From Pyrenophora tritici-repentis (lineage: Eukaryota; Ascomycota; Dothideomycetes; Pleosporales; Pleosporaceae): 64,000 bases of DNA. Shown here piece after piece: positions 1-10,453 of this stretch. The DNA is taken from NCBI RefSeq assembly GCF_003171515.1, contig NC_089390.1, forward strand, positions 7,812,001 through 7,876,000, read 5' to 3'. Position numbers and translations under genes: made by a program. The first letter of the stretch is position 1; every line of letters starts with the position of its first letter. The notes beneath the pieces are model-generated. The model made no database searches, was not told the origin of the DNA, and saw only the letters and a list, made by a program, of their open reading frames with translations.

Positions 1-1676
1 CGCGGTGGTTGAGATGTTCAAACTTCCTATACATTGGTACAAGGCCCTTTCGTGAGGAAGCCTTGGCGCGTGACGACGCAGTGAGCTCATTTGCTAAGAG
101 TTCGTAACCCATGACTGTGGGCCTGGTCTGATTGGATGCCGGGGCATGTTGCTGGTAGTGTGGCGGTTGCACTGAATGAGGAGAAAAGGGCGGGGGCATA
201 CGCTGGACCACACCCTCGGGTGCCATTGGTGCCTGTACGGGTGTTGGATACGCATGTGCAGCTTCTGGGGACTGGTGCGGTGCATATCCGATTGCCAAGG
301 GGGCCGGCAATGAGGGTGTCGGAGGCCAACCCGATGGTGAATGTAGTGATGCATTGGTAACGGCCGGGGATGCGCCTGGGTAGGCATGAGAACTATACAA
401 GGGCATTGGTGGATACGTATGCGCAGGTTGACCCGTGCCAAACTGAAAGTCCTTCTGTGGCTGCGGAGCTTGCAAAATATGATTAACAAGCTCACGTTCT
501 TGATCTTTCAGACGCCTGGAATGCGTATCACTCCGACGAGACGCTGCAGACGGAGCCCGTCGAGATGTGGCTTTAGTGGCAACCTTGTTGCGCGCATGAC
601 CATCTTTCCCTGGCGCTTTTTTACCATCTGACCCACCATCTTCTTCTCCTTCACTCTCGTCTGGTGGCTGTTCGTTTTCTTCATCCCCAGGACCGTGGAC
701 AAAGCTGCTAGCATAAAGCGGCTTCTTGAATTTACGAAACTCTTGGTTAGACAAGTTTGAATCCGTATAGCCGGATCTCCGTACTGAGGCTGGTGAGGTG
801 GCGGCCGAGTAAGTAGAGTCTGTCGCCACAGAGGATCCCCCGTCGCCGAGGCGCGTGTCACCCGAAGAAGAAGAAGAAGAAGATGATGATGATGAGACAA
901 CACTTGAAGAAGGCATCCCTTGGAGATCGGTAGCGGCAATACTCTCGGCTGGATCTTCTGACTGGAGGTATTTGAAAACCTCGGATTGGGCTGAATTCAT
1001 CTTGGCGAGTGCCGGACTAGGCTGCTCGTACTGGGAGAAGTGGCCGTACTCGTAGGACTTTTCCGTTACTGTTGAGTTGCTACTGCTCGAGCTAGATGGT
1101 TGCGTCGCGCTGGAGAGAACAGAGGGGTCCGAGTTAGCAGGGCTTGTAGCATGCCGTTGCAAAGACGCGTGTTTGCGGTGTACGCGTGACCGGCCTACGG
1201 AACTCTCCTCAGTTTGTCGACGACGAATTGCTTTTGGCCTGCCGGAGCTGACGGTAGAGGACCGTCGGCGTCCTGGGTTCATGCCTGTCTTTCCCTCTTT
1301 TATCTGACGGAGCCGGGGTATGTAACCCACAGTACTTTCGTCTTGGTCGAAATCTTCCTGTTCACCTCGTGGCGTAGGTGGGGTATCGGCTTGGTGCGAG
1401 TCGCGCCTGAGGAGCTTCTTCAAGGTGTTACGGGGGGCCTTTGCTTTCCTGTCGCTTTCACCGTACTCGTCTACACGTGGTGGGGAGCCCGAGAGCGGGG
1501 AACTCTTGGAGCCCGAACTGGTGCGAGATGGCCGACGTCTAGTGTGGGATGGGCTAGCAGACTGACCGGTGGCTGCCTCATCGACGTTTTCGTAGTGATA
1601 TCGCACGTCCTCTGCATCCGAGCTGAGTGGCCGTGGAGGTGGTTCAGAGGCCTCGCAAGACGCTGTAAGGTCGGAC
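1..1676 (-). CDS. DUF6594 domain protein, C-terminal part missing at the window edge
   Basis: One minus-strand frame is open from about 1676 to the left edge with no stop. It encodes a long low-complexity region rich in Ser, Pro and Arg, including a run of about a dozen serines near 870-895, followed by a Pro/Tyr/His-rich linker. The last visible residues (GLVPMYRKFEHLNHRV) match the start of the DUF6594 domain, where a Phe-x-x-Leu-x-x-Arg segment precedes the amphipathic helices and, in most members, C-terminal membrane helices; those parts lie outside the window. DUF6594 proteins are fungal, usually membrane-anchored, and of unknown function. The start is unresolved: the first in-frame ATG is near 1281, but coding character continues to a candidate splice acceptor (TTACAG) near 1666, so an upstream exon is likely. 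Family assignment rests on a short stretch, but the open frame of more than 1.6 kb is clear. Confidence 0.7.
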
Positions 1677-2802
1677 TACGTATCGATACACGCACGTCAG
1701 TATCGATAACAACTAGGAAGACCAGGGTAGGGAGAAAAGAGAGCGTATTTGTATTATCTACCCACCATGCTACCTATGTACGTAGGATTCCTAGGGTACG
1801 GCAATCGTCAGCGGAAGCCGCGCTTGCATCAATGAATCTGACACTGGCTGCAATGACTTGGTATAGAGATGACAGCTGTAGAGGAGACGAGAATATAGAT
1901 GGTGACGCAACGTGCGATTCCTTGCATACTGAAGCGATGAATAGTGCACGTTGTGGGACGAGAGAGGCCAGAAAGTGCGGCACAAGCAAACAGGGCTATA
2001 TCGTGGTACGCCCCAGTGCCTGCGTGCTGTTGCAGCCTGTGTGCGACATGATTATGGCAATGTGAGATATCGAGGGCGAAGAGAACGTATGGCGAACTGG
2101 AAGAAGCAAAGTCGACGACCTTGCACATGCAGAAAGAAGGCTGGCTGTTACCGGAAGTGCGTGCTGCTGCCCAATGAGGTCTGGAAGAGGCCGTCAAGAG
2201 ACGATACCCGCCGCCCGGGCCTACGGACGCTCGCCGTCTCGCCGTCTCCCTCCCACCACACGTCGAACGGCAATCCATGGATGCTAAATTCGTCCGTCTG
2301 CGTCTCATCAGCCCGCCTTCATGGCAGCTTCCTCGCCTGTATGGGCGACCTTTTTCCTTCTCTCATACGAGCACGGTAGGTAAGCTCACAAGGTGCGCAG
2401 TCACAGATGGCCACGTCGACAAACTACTGCAACACAGACCAGGGTCCGGTGAGCGAGCAATTCTGGTTCACTTTGACAAAGGCCCAGCACAGGGAAAGCC
2501 ACGCAGCCGTGCCCCACTGATGCGCGCAAGCTGGGGGTCCTGGCCATTTCCAGGCTGCACATCTCAAACTCGGGCATTCACACTCAAAGTTTCAACCAGA
2601 CAAGGCGAGCAGATTTCAAGACATGGTATTTACGCATACCATACCTGCTTTGTTTCACCGGGTTGCAATACCGAGTAGGTACCGCGTAGATCCTTCACAA
2701 AATAGCGGGGACCCCATTTTTGACCGCAATCTACTTGTTACTATTACCGAGACACAACATGTCAAATGTCTACCTCGTTGGGGACAAGAGGACAGAGTAG
2801 CC
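1677..2802. other. Gap without a supported gene
   Basis: No frame here shows convincing coding character. The part nearest 1677 probably contains the 5' intron and first exon or leader of the DUF6594 gene. Minus-strand sequence upstream of the acceptor near 1666 has a branch-like CTGAC and GT dinucleotides followed by A/G, but I could not choose one donor. The rest looks like upstream and 3' flanking sequence. Confidence 0.4.
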
Positions 2803-3594
2803 TTAGCCAATCATTTTGCCCTTTAGCTCTTCAATCACCTCGTCCCATGCCGTCCCATTACTTGTCATCTGTCCCTTCTTGCCGTCTTTGATGGCATACC
2901 TGCTGCTCTCCATGCCTACGCCCTCGCCCCATCCCCAGTTCTCCTCAATCCATGTAACGGGATAGACCAGATACGTACCCAACAAGCAGAAAAACGTAGC
3001 CCACGCGTGCCATAGCCAGACCAGCAACCAGCCCCCGGGCAGTATGAATCGTATCCACTGATCTGTCTGATAGAGATCTTCTTGCTTTTCAATATAGTAT
3101 TTGCCCATCGAGGGCGAGTGCCGCAGATTGAGCACTGTAGTAAGGCGAACGGGCGCGTAGTAGAATGGTACGGCCCAGATGCGGAAAATCTGGGATATGG
3201 TCACGTAGAGAATCAGGTTGGTCTCGTCGAATGCTGTTTTCATGTCAGTTCGAGGATTCTCTAGAGTAGCATCTCTCCTGCTGCACTTCGCGTGTGCTCG
3301 ACGTACCCACGCTGTCCACGCTCAAATCAATCTTTGGGCTCATGATCTTATACCACCGGTAGGTAGCATGGACCAGCCATCGCGACTGGGCATAACTCCA
3401 CGTCCGGCAGAAAGGATGCGAAAAGGCGGCATCGGGTGTAAAGTATTTGTCGATGGTTACGCGTTGGAGTGACGGGGGGGATTGCGTGAGAAGGTGGATT
3501 ACAGCGGAGATTTCTTTGACTACGCGTAAGTGTTGTCAGTATCTTACTACAGTTATGAATCCGTCGCAGCTGTGAACGAACCTGGGTCCTCCAT
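2803..3594 (-). CDS. SigF-like NTF2-like domain protein
   Basis: Three exons, complement of 2803-3233, 3307-3519 and 3582-3594, give 218 residues. The first exon holds only MEDP plus one base; donor GTTCGT and acceptor CGTAG bring it in frame with VKEISAVIHLL. The protein reads like the ascomycete SigF-like NTF2-like family throughout: an early segment with QRVTIDKYFTPDA and HPFCRTW, then YRWYKIMSPKIDLS, RIWAVPFYYAP, and a hydrophobic helix around FILPGGWLLVWLWHAWATFF that looks membrane-associated, ending near WIEENWGWG. The NTF2-like fold usually forms a small-ligand pocket or a dimer scaffold, but no reaction is established for this family. Both introns carry GT/AG ends and restore frame exactly, so the structure is well supported. 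It neighbours bli-3 in the same orientation. Confidence 0.85.
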
Positions 3595-3848
3595 CGTGTC
3601 TTGTGGTATGCCAACGTTATGTAGGCAGCAGAATGTACAATCACACGGTACCTAGGCAGCTTTATCGATTTCGCCGAAGTTTGGGGATTTGGGGACACGC
3701 TGGTATGACGTCACTCAACAAAACACTCGAGACAACTAACTACCGTCAATGATGCAGCCAAGTTTTGGATTCAATTATTCAGATTACGGTCATGTTGGTA
3801 CAGTTGGATGGCATCATAAATTCGTCAACCCCTCAGACCCAAAGCTGT

Positions 3849-4512
3849 CTACTGGGACCTGTACTGTTGGATCTCCACCTCGCTGATCTGCCTCAGCTTG
3901 TTGACGTTCGGTGACTCGCCAGTCGCAATGCCCTTGGCCAGCTCAACGAGGCCACCGAGCTGAGTCCTCTTCGATACAGCGTACTGGGCAGTGCTCGCCT
4001 TGACGCGGATGATGCCGATACGGGGGTCCTCGGGGCCGCCGTCGTGCTTGCCATCGCCAAGGTCACCAATCCAGGCCTTGAGCGCTGGTGAGTAGTGCTT
4101 GCGAACAACTTCGCGGTCGGTCTCGATAGAGGCGTGACCTGAAATGGATGCCCACTCGCCCGAGTTGTTGATGAAGCCAATGTTGACTGATGCGTGCTCC
4201 TTGAGATCGTCTGTCTTGCCAGACTCAGTGTTGGTGTGGAAGAGAAGGTCGAAACCATGTCCCTCCTACTCATCCGTTAGCGAAATGATGGCATTGCAAC
4301 CCAATATTACGGACCTTGGCAGCTAGAGCCATCGCCCTCGAGGCCAGGAGGTCACTGTCCGCAACTTGTGTCGTCAACAGGCAGAACTTGGTCTTGTCCA
4401 CGAAGCTGAACAGGTCTTCAACCTTCTCCTTCAACGAAGGTTCCTCAAGGTTCTTCTGGGTGTAGGGATCGGCATTCTTGGAGCCCGTGTCCGCGTTGCT
4501 GAAGCCAGACAT
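3849..4512 (-). CDS. bli-3: Blue-light-inducible protein Bli-3, pyridoxamine 5'-phosphate oxidase-like
   Basis: Two exons, complement of 3849-4265 and 4315-4512, give 204 residues starting MSGFSNADTG. The protein is a general-stress-protein-26/PNPOx-like split barrel, a fold that usually binds FMN or a related flavin. It has the family core: LFSFVDKTKFCLLTT, a LASRAMAL strand, GHGFDLLFHTNTES, INNSGEWASISGHA, and a C-terminal WIGDLGDGKHDGGPEDPRI. Bli-3 was first found in Neurospora as a blue-light-induced transcript; its biochemical role is unsettled. The intron (GTCCGT...GAGTAG) restores frame. The same frame is open upstream to an ATG at 4659 and adds 49 residues rich in Arg, Ser and Thr with almost no acid, ending KRTFSSSIIN, which looks like a mitochondrial presequence. 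The ATG at 4659 also overlaps a donor-like AAAG|GTATGC, so that stretch may instead be a 5' leader intron. Confidence 0.88.
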
Positions 4513-4659
4513 GTTGATTATGGATGAGGAGAATGTGCGTTTTGGGGTGTTGGTGTTTGGGAGCTGCCGAGGAGGCGTCAGCTTTGTTATACACAGCGCC
4601 CGAGGTGATGTTCGCGCAGTCCTTGCGATACAATGAGAAAGAAACCGTGATTGGAGCAT

Positions 4660-5234
4660 ACCTTTAGAGGAACAGTTGTCGGTTGCAGGTAGTGTAGGGA
4701 AATGGAGGCTTTGGGTCTCGCAAGCTGTGTATATGTAGTGACTTTGCTTTTTGTGACGTCATTTGGTACAGTTCTCGCGTTTGGTACCACTTCACCCCCG
4801 CTATGTGGGGTAGTGTGATTTAACAACCGGATCTACTTTTATGAACCGTCTGGCCTCGTCCAAAAGGTCAGCACTTGCGTCATTCTCCCAGGATTGCTTC
4901 TAGTACTAGCAAAGCGACCAAGTCCTAAGAGAGAGTGGATACACTACAAGAAGAGCCCAACACATCCACATGATAGTCACATCGCCTCGAACATACTTGG
5001 GAAGATTACATAGTAATATTGTCCCTCTAGATCTGATGCGTGTCTAGAAGAAAAAACACCAACGTCCACACCGGGACCCCAGCCCCAACCCATGCCACAT
5101 GCCAGTATCCCATAAAGTGTAGCGCAGAATGTACAAATGTACAAATTCCAAGCTAATAATGAATAAAATGGTCTAAACCCTAGACTGTATAGATGTCTTA
5201 GATATATAGTCCAAATGGCGAGGGGCGAATAACT
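4660..5234. other. Intergenic: bli-3 promoter and bfr1 3' flank
   Basis: Non-coding sequence between two minus-strand genes. The half near 4660-4830 is the bli-3 upstream region and contains a CRE-like TGACGTCA at about 4754. The half near 5000-5234 is AT-rich and probably holds the bfr1 3' untranslated region and polyadenylation site. No repeat or small gene stands out. Confidence 0.5.
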
Positions 5235-6935
5235 CTATGCGTCCGCAGCATCCTCCTTGTCCTCAAGGGACGCCTTCTTAAGATCGGCAGCGGCATCGGC
5301 AGCAGCGTCCTTTTCTTGTTCCAGCTCGGCGTCAGCAGATGCGCTACCGTTGACAGCCTGGTTCTTCTGCGCGGGCTTGCGAGCGGCGTCGGTGGTGCCG
5401 TTGGCGTCTTCTTCGGCTTCTTCTGCCTCGAGGCGGTCAATCTCCTTCTGAGCTTTTGCAATGTTCTGTCGCTATGTTAGCAATGTACTGGATGCTGCGT
5501 TGTAGAATGCACCCACCTCCTTGGTCTTGCGGTCCTGGTCCTCTTTCCAGTGCGCAAGCTTGGCCTTGAGCTTCTCAACCGTGGCAGGGACTTCGTCTTG
5601 GCTGGAGGGAGGGTCGACGCCAACCTTGGCCAGCTCCTCAATGATACCGATGTTGAGGTTGAACTTGGCGGGAGCAGCGCTCGCACCGCCTTTCTTGCCC
5701 TTTTTACCCTTCTTGCCACCAGTGCCGGCGAAGTAGCTCTCCTCCTCGGTGTCCTTCTTGGATATGCGGGTACCCTTCAGACCGGAATCGTCAACGGTGC
5801 GCTGGGCGGAGGCGGCGAACTTGCTGGCGGCTGTAGTTTCCTTGGGTGGGAGTGCGGAGGGGTCGAAATGGCGGATCAAGCCCTCAGTGGCGATGATCTC
5901 GTCACCATAGGCGGGTGCGCTGGCCTCTTCAAGACGCTGGCTAGCAGCCGCCTTGCGTTTGCTCGCTACGTACTGGAGCTGTTCGATGCGCTTCTTTTCA
6001 AAGCGGATCTTGCGGGCCTCTGACTCGTAGCTCTTGTATGCGCGCAGTTGCTGGAAGTAGGCATCCTTGAGTTCCTTCCGCGCGTTGTACTTCTCCTGTT
6101 GCTTAGCGCGCGCCTTGTCCGTCTGCTCGCGCAGTGTCCGCAGATTCTTGAAGGCTTCGTCTTGCTCGGCCTTTAGTTCGTCGAGTTCGGTCTGGAGCTT
6201 GGTGTACTTGTCGCTCAGCGCCTTGTTCTCGGGGTCGTCCAACAACTTCTTCTGCTCGGCAATCTGGGCCTTGATGTCGTCAATCTTCTTTTGTTGCACA
6301 TCAAAGCCAGAGAAGTTCTTGCGAGCCTTGTTGAGGGAGCTGATCTCGGCCAGGGCCTTCTTCTCGTCCACCAGCTTCATCATGCCACCATCGACCTGCT
6401 TCTGCAGGCGCGCAATCTCCTGGTCGACATCCTCGACCGACTTGTAGTTGGACTTGCCCTTTGCCGTCTTGAGCTCATTGAACTGCTGCTTAAGCTGCTC
6501 GTCGAGCTTCTTGATCTTCTCGAAGATGGCATTGCGGCCGGACTTGTTGCCCTGCTGCGTCTGGCGGATGGCGTTGAGCTCTGTCTTGAGCTCCTGCTGG
6601 CGCTTTCCGTTGGGAGAGTCCTTGTTGTTCGGCTTGGCGAGGTCTAGCTTGGCCTTGCAGGCGTTCTAGCAATTCTTAGTAAATGTTACCAGACGATCAG
6701 ATGCGCGCGCACGAGGCAGCTGGTCGGCTAATCGAGGTGCGACTGTGCGCATACGCATAACAGTGACATGCGAAAATGCACTTACCAGCTCCTCTTGCGC
6801 AGCCGCATGTTCCTTCTCCAACTTGGCAAGCTCCTCCTTGTACTTTTCCTCGTCGGGCTTGTCGGGCTTGATGACAGGCTGCTTGCTTTGCGGGGCAGCG
6901 CCGTTGGTGGCAGCGGCAGGTGCGACGTCGGCCAT
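5235..6935 (-). CDS. bfr1: Nuclear segregation protein Bfr1, mRNP-associated coiled-coil protein
   Basis: Three exons, complement of 5235-5465, 5517-6665 and 6786-6935, give 509 residues. The N-terminus is Ala/Lys-rich (MADVAPAAATNG). Most of the protein is charged and helical with heptad-like spacing, so it should form long coiled coils. Conserved blocks are GGMMKLVDEKKALAEIS, the SLNKARKNFSGFD segment, and the C-terminal FNLNIGIIEELAKVGVDPPS. The tail is Glu/Ala/Asp-rich. In yeast, BFR1 was found as a brefeldin A resistance gene; the protein binds mRNA and polysome-linked mRNP complexes at the ER and affects ploidy and P-body formation. All introns use GT/AG in phase 0 (GTAAGT, GTGGGT donors). 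The start lies 243 bp from the divergent hem4 start, so the two promoters overlap. Confidence 0.93.
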
Positions 6936-7178
6936 GATTACTATACAGTCAATTGATTTGGGGCCTGACTGGTATATATATGGCGGTGGGGGAGACTGCG
7001 AAGACTGCGAAGACTGCGTTGACCGCCAAAGGGTGCGAAATATTTAGGCGGTGGGGAGGACAACTATTAAATTCGAGCGTCTCGAGAGAACCACACGAAT
7101 ACTCGCAGGGGCCCGTTTCCCGAGCCTTAGCGGGCGGGCTAGTGCCGTGTTCCCCATCCATTCAACATTTCACTGGAC

Positions 7179-8147
7179 ATGGACGCCCAGCTTCATTTGC
7201 CAAACGACAGGAACCGTGGAATGGCGGAGAAATCGCGGGGCAAGACCCCAATCTTGCTCTTGAAGACAAAATCAGTGCCAACGGATGCCTACGAAGAGCT
7301 GTTCCTCACCCTCGACAACGGCCGCTATGCACCTGTCTTTGTGCCTGTCTTGGAGCACAGGTTCAAGCGAGATGCCCTAAGTGAGGTACGCCGCCATGTA
7401 ACCAGCCGAGGCTTCGTCCCACAAGCCCAACAGGGTCTTGCGACATATGGTGCCCTAATCTTCACTTCGCAACGCGCTGTCGAAGCCTTCAGTGCTGTCG
7501 TCGAGGAGATCCGGAACGAAGGAGCCCTTGACATTGACGACCTCCTTCCAGAGAGCCTGCCGCTGTATGTCGTCGGTCCCGCCACAGCGCGCGGTCTACG
7601 GTCGCTGGGGCTCAAATGTCCGATCCTAGGCGAGGAAACCGGTAATGGTGAAGCCCTGGCCGGCTTTATCTTGAGGCATTACAACGCCATGCACCCGGAT
7701 ACTTTGAACCCGCCCGTACTGTTCATGGTTGGCGACAAGAGGAGGGATATAATACCGAAGACTCTACAAGCACCAGAGCTGGAGCCCAACATGAGAGCTA
7801 GAGTGGATGAACTGGTGATATACGAGACTGGAGAGATGCAATCTTTCAAGCAAGACTTTACAGCCATCTGGCGCAACAATGCAGAACAAGGCTCAAATCA
7901 CCAATGGGTTGTTGTGTTTTCGCCAAGTGGGTGTAAAGCGATGCTGGAGAGTCTGGGGCTTTTGGATCCAGAGACAGGGCGCACGAAATCTGTTACTGAT
8001 CCGAGAGACATCCTGATAGCGACCATCGGACCGACTACTCGTGACTACCTGATACAAGAGTTTGGTTTCACTCCAGATGTATGTGCTGAGAAACCAAGTC
8101 CCGAGGGTATAGCAGAAGGCATCAGAGCCTTTATCGAAAAGTACTAG
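7179..8147 (+). CDS. hem4: Uroporphyrinogen-III synthase
   Basis: Single exon of 322 residues. The enzyme closes and rearranges hydroxymethylbilane to uroporphyrinogen III in haem biosynthesis, in the cytosol. The two-domain HEM4 pattern is visible: LIFTSQRAVEAF in the first domain, a middle segment VVGPATARGLRSLG, then VVVFSPSGCKAM and a late IATIGPTTRDYL, where the Ser-Pro-Ser-Gly and Gly-Pro-Thr-Thr turns line the active-site cleft. The ending EGIAEGIRAFIE is typical of the family. The length is slightly above the yeast enzyme (about 275 residues), mainly through a loop with NHQWVVV and the linker before it. A second in-frame ATG at residue 15 could be the true start. It shares a short divergent promoter with bfr1. 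Confidence 0.92.
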   Translation: MDAQLHLPNDRNRGMAEKSRGKTPILLLKTKSVPTDAYEELFLTLDNGRYAPVFVPVLEHRFKRDALSEVRRHVTSRGFVPQAQQGLATYGALIFTSQRAVEAFSAVVEEIRNEGALDIDDLLPESLPLYVVGPATARGLRSLGLKCPILGEETGNGEALAGFILRHYNAMHPDTLNPPVLFMVGDKRRDIIPKTLQAPELEPNMRARVDELVIYETGEMQSFKQDFTAIWRNNAEQGSNHQWVVVFSPSGCKAMLESLGLLDPETGRTKSVTDPRDILIATIGPTTRDYLIQEFGFTPDVCAEKPSPEGIAEGIRAFIEKY

Positions 8148-8485
8148 TAAAAGAGAAAACCTCGACAGCCTGTCATAGGGAACTTCCAAAGGCACTCGGG
8201 ACCATGTCCGCATGCTAGAGAGCTTTATAGAACAATAATCTGTTTGCTTTTGTTCAACAACCAATAACTGATCATCGGCCGCGCTTTCCGTCTAGTTGCA
8301 CGTGCCTCCATCTTCCTGACGCGTTCATTGACGTCACGCGATGCGCCTACTACAAACTCCCAGCGCAAACACCAAGCCTCTTGTGATCTCCCACCTTTTT
8401 GTTTCATCGTCTTTATTCTACCTTGACCGAATCGTTCATCTAAAAAACACTCAAATAACCATCAATTGACATCATATCTGCGACA
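8148..8485. other. Intergenic: 3' end of hem4 and promoter of the next gene
   Basis: No coding frame. A TGACGTCA-like element (CATTGACGTCACG) lies near 8327-8339 and CT-rich sequence runs close to the next start, a common feature of fungal promoters. Confidence 0.5.
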
Positions 8486-9881
8486 ATGGCTGGTACACGA
8501 TCTTCTACCCGCACTAGCGGCAGCAATTCGAGCCCTGCAAAGAATGGTACCGCAGCTGGCACTAAGCGCAAGCAGGAGGTGGAACCATCGTCTAAGCGCA
8601 ACCGTAAGGCGACCAAGAAGCAGACGACTATCGAGGAATCGATGGGCAAGGGGGATGATAGTGAGATGAGAGATGCTTCAGACGGGGGTTCAGACACAAA
8701 GCAGATAGACGAGTCTGAGGAGAAGGTAGATGAGGACCTCATCGACTCAGATGATGAAAAGGCACTTACGACTGGCGATGATGTGATTGCAGCCACTACT
8801 GGCAACGAGCAGAAAGAGGATAAAACCGACGATGCTGCCGCAAAGACAGACAAGGTTTCTCAAGATAAACAGGACGACAAGAGTAGTGGAGACGCGAAAG
8901 AATCTGTTGCCGAGGGCGACGGCGCTGTCGAAGAGTCTTCCCAGCGCGCAAAGCAGGTCCCATCCAACATTCTCGAGAAGGGTGTCATCTACTTCTTCAC
9001 TCGCAATCGGGTCGGCATCGAAGAATCTGAGAGCGTCGGTGATCTCCAGCGCACCTTCTTTGTCCTCCGCCCAATGCCAACTGGGGCCAAGTTGGGTGAC
9101 GGTACACTTGCAGACAATAACAACAATCGACTATTCGCTCTCCCTAAAAAAGTCTTCCCAAAATCACACAACGATCGATTCATGGCTTTTGTTGAGAAGG
9201 CCAACACTACTATCAAAGAGCTGAAGGAGAGCTTCTTCGGTGCAAACGAATATAAAACGAAGACACAAGGCAGCCGCCGTACGGAGCCCGTCGCACCGGT
9301 GGCTGAGGGTGTATATGCGATAACTCGTACTGAGGACCGTACTTGCCACCTCGTCTACTCGACTACTATTCCCTCGGAGCTTGGGGAGGTGCAGGAGGAT
9401 CTCGGAATCAAGGATCAGGGTAGCTTCATCATGAGTGTGAAGAATCCTGAACGCAGTGGACCTGCTCAGGCTCAGCTCCCTCAAAAGCCCGACTTTCCCA
9501 AGGAGTAAGTGATAAAGGTCCTGCGAGATGTAACACGACTGACTGGGTAGATTCATCGAAGAGTTCCGTGGTCTAGCTTGGGTCGAAGTCAAGCCAAAGT
9601 ACCTAGACTACGAATACTGCCAGATTCTACTTATCGGCGAGAAGATGGAAAATGGTGTACAGCCTACAACCAAGGATCAGAAACACGAAAAGGATACGCC
9701 TCTGGAGGAGATTGAGAAACTGGAGCACGAGGACGAGCTCCGCGTCGAACATCTTTCCGGTAAATCCTCACTTTCACTTTGATATCGTCAAGTGCTAATC
9801 CACTTCTCAGGTGACGACTCCGTCTATGATGATCTCAAAATCAGCAAACAAGAATACCCCCAGGTTGCGACTACCTGGTGA
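8486..9881 (+). CDS. Conserved protein often annotated as 'BTB domain transcription factor' (no BTB domain visible)
   Basis: Three exons, 8486-9504, 9551-9759 and 9811-9881, give 432 residues. The first about 155 residues are disordered, rich in Ser, Lys, Asp and Glu, with basic clusters (GTKRKQEV, SSKRNRKATKK) that look like nuclear localisation signals. The conserved part starts near GVIYFFTRNRVG and continues through RTFFVLRPMPTGAKLGDG, RLFALPKKVFPKS, RFMAFVEKA, GVYAITRTE, DQGSFIMSVKNPE, FIEEFRGLAWVEVKP and DYEYCQILLIGE. This pattern matches an ascomycete family that databases commonly name BTB domain transcription factor, although I see neither BTB nor DNA-binding motifs. It is better treated as a nuclear-type protein of unknown function. 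Each intron (GTAAGT...GGGTAG and GTAAAT...CTCAG) restores frame, and the protein ends VATTW as homologues do. Confidence 0.85.
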
Positions 9882-10453
9882 GCTTGGCTGAAAGCGGTAA
9901 TATTTCAAGCACGTTCTATACGATGTACGATTCAACGACGTTTGAAAGTCAAAATGTAAACTATGGGTAGGGATGATGACTGGGTATCTAAAGGGCATGG
10001 GTCATCAACGCGCAATCATGTTCAAAAGATATGGCGCCCAAAACGATCAATTTATAATTGAGTGAAGCTCATTTTCACTCTTCTTTGAGCTCGAGGGCTG
10101 AATTTCTCGCTCACCGCTTGTCGCTTAGAAAGACTGGCACACAGCACCTGCGCATGAAATACTTAACGGTGTGGGTAAGCAGCTAATAGCGTGATTGCCG
10201 AATACAGTAGCCGTTGTACACTAGTATGCCAAGTATTTTATATCACCGTGGAGATAGTCAGTCCTCACTTCTCATCCCGAGAAACTTCACACTCACTTTC
10301 ATCGGCACGCTGCACGTTGCGCAGCACGCCCATGGACACTGAAAGTTGCCATGATGATAAACCTCGTCTTTCATCTTCTACTTCCTTGCCCCTCCAACGA
10401 CCAGCTTCAAGACACATCTTTCCATAAACCGCGGGCACAATACATCCGCAATC
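9882..10453. other. Intergenic between two plus-strand genes
   Basis: Only short frames occur. The region should contain the 3' untranslated end of the upstream gene and the promoter of the BTB gene; CT-rich sequence (CTTCTACTTCCTTGCCCCTCC) precedes the start. No repeat or RNA gene seen. Confidence 0.5.

Noticed and set aside
1214..2065. Plus-strand frame of 283 codons
   Set aside because: It is antisense to the Ser/Pro-rich DUF6594 frame, has no family resemblance and its composition mirrors the opposite strand.
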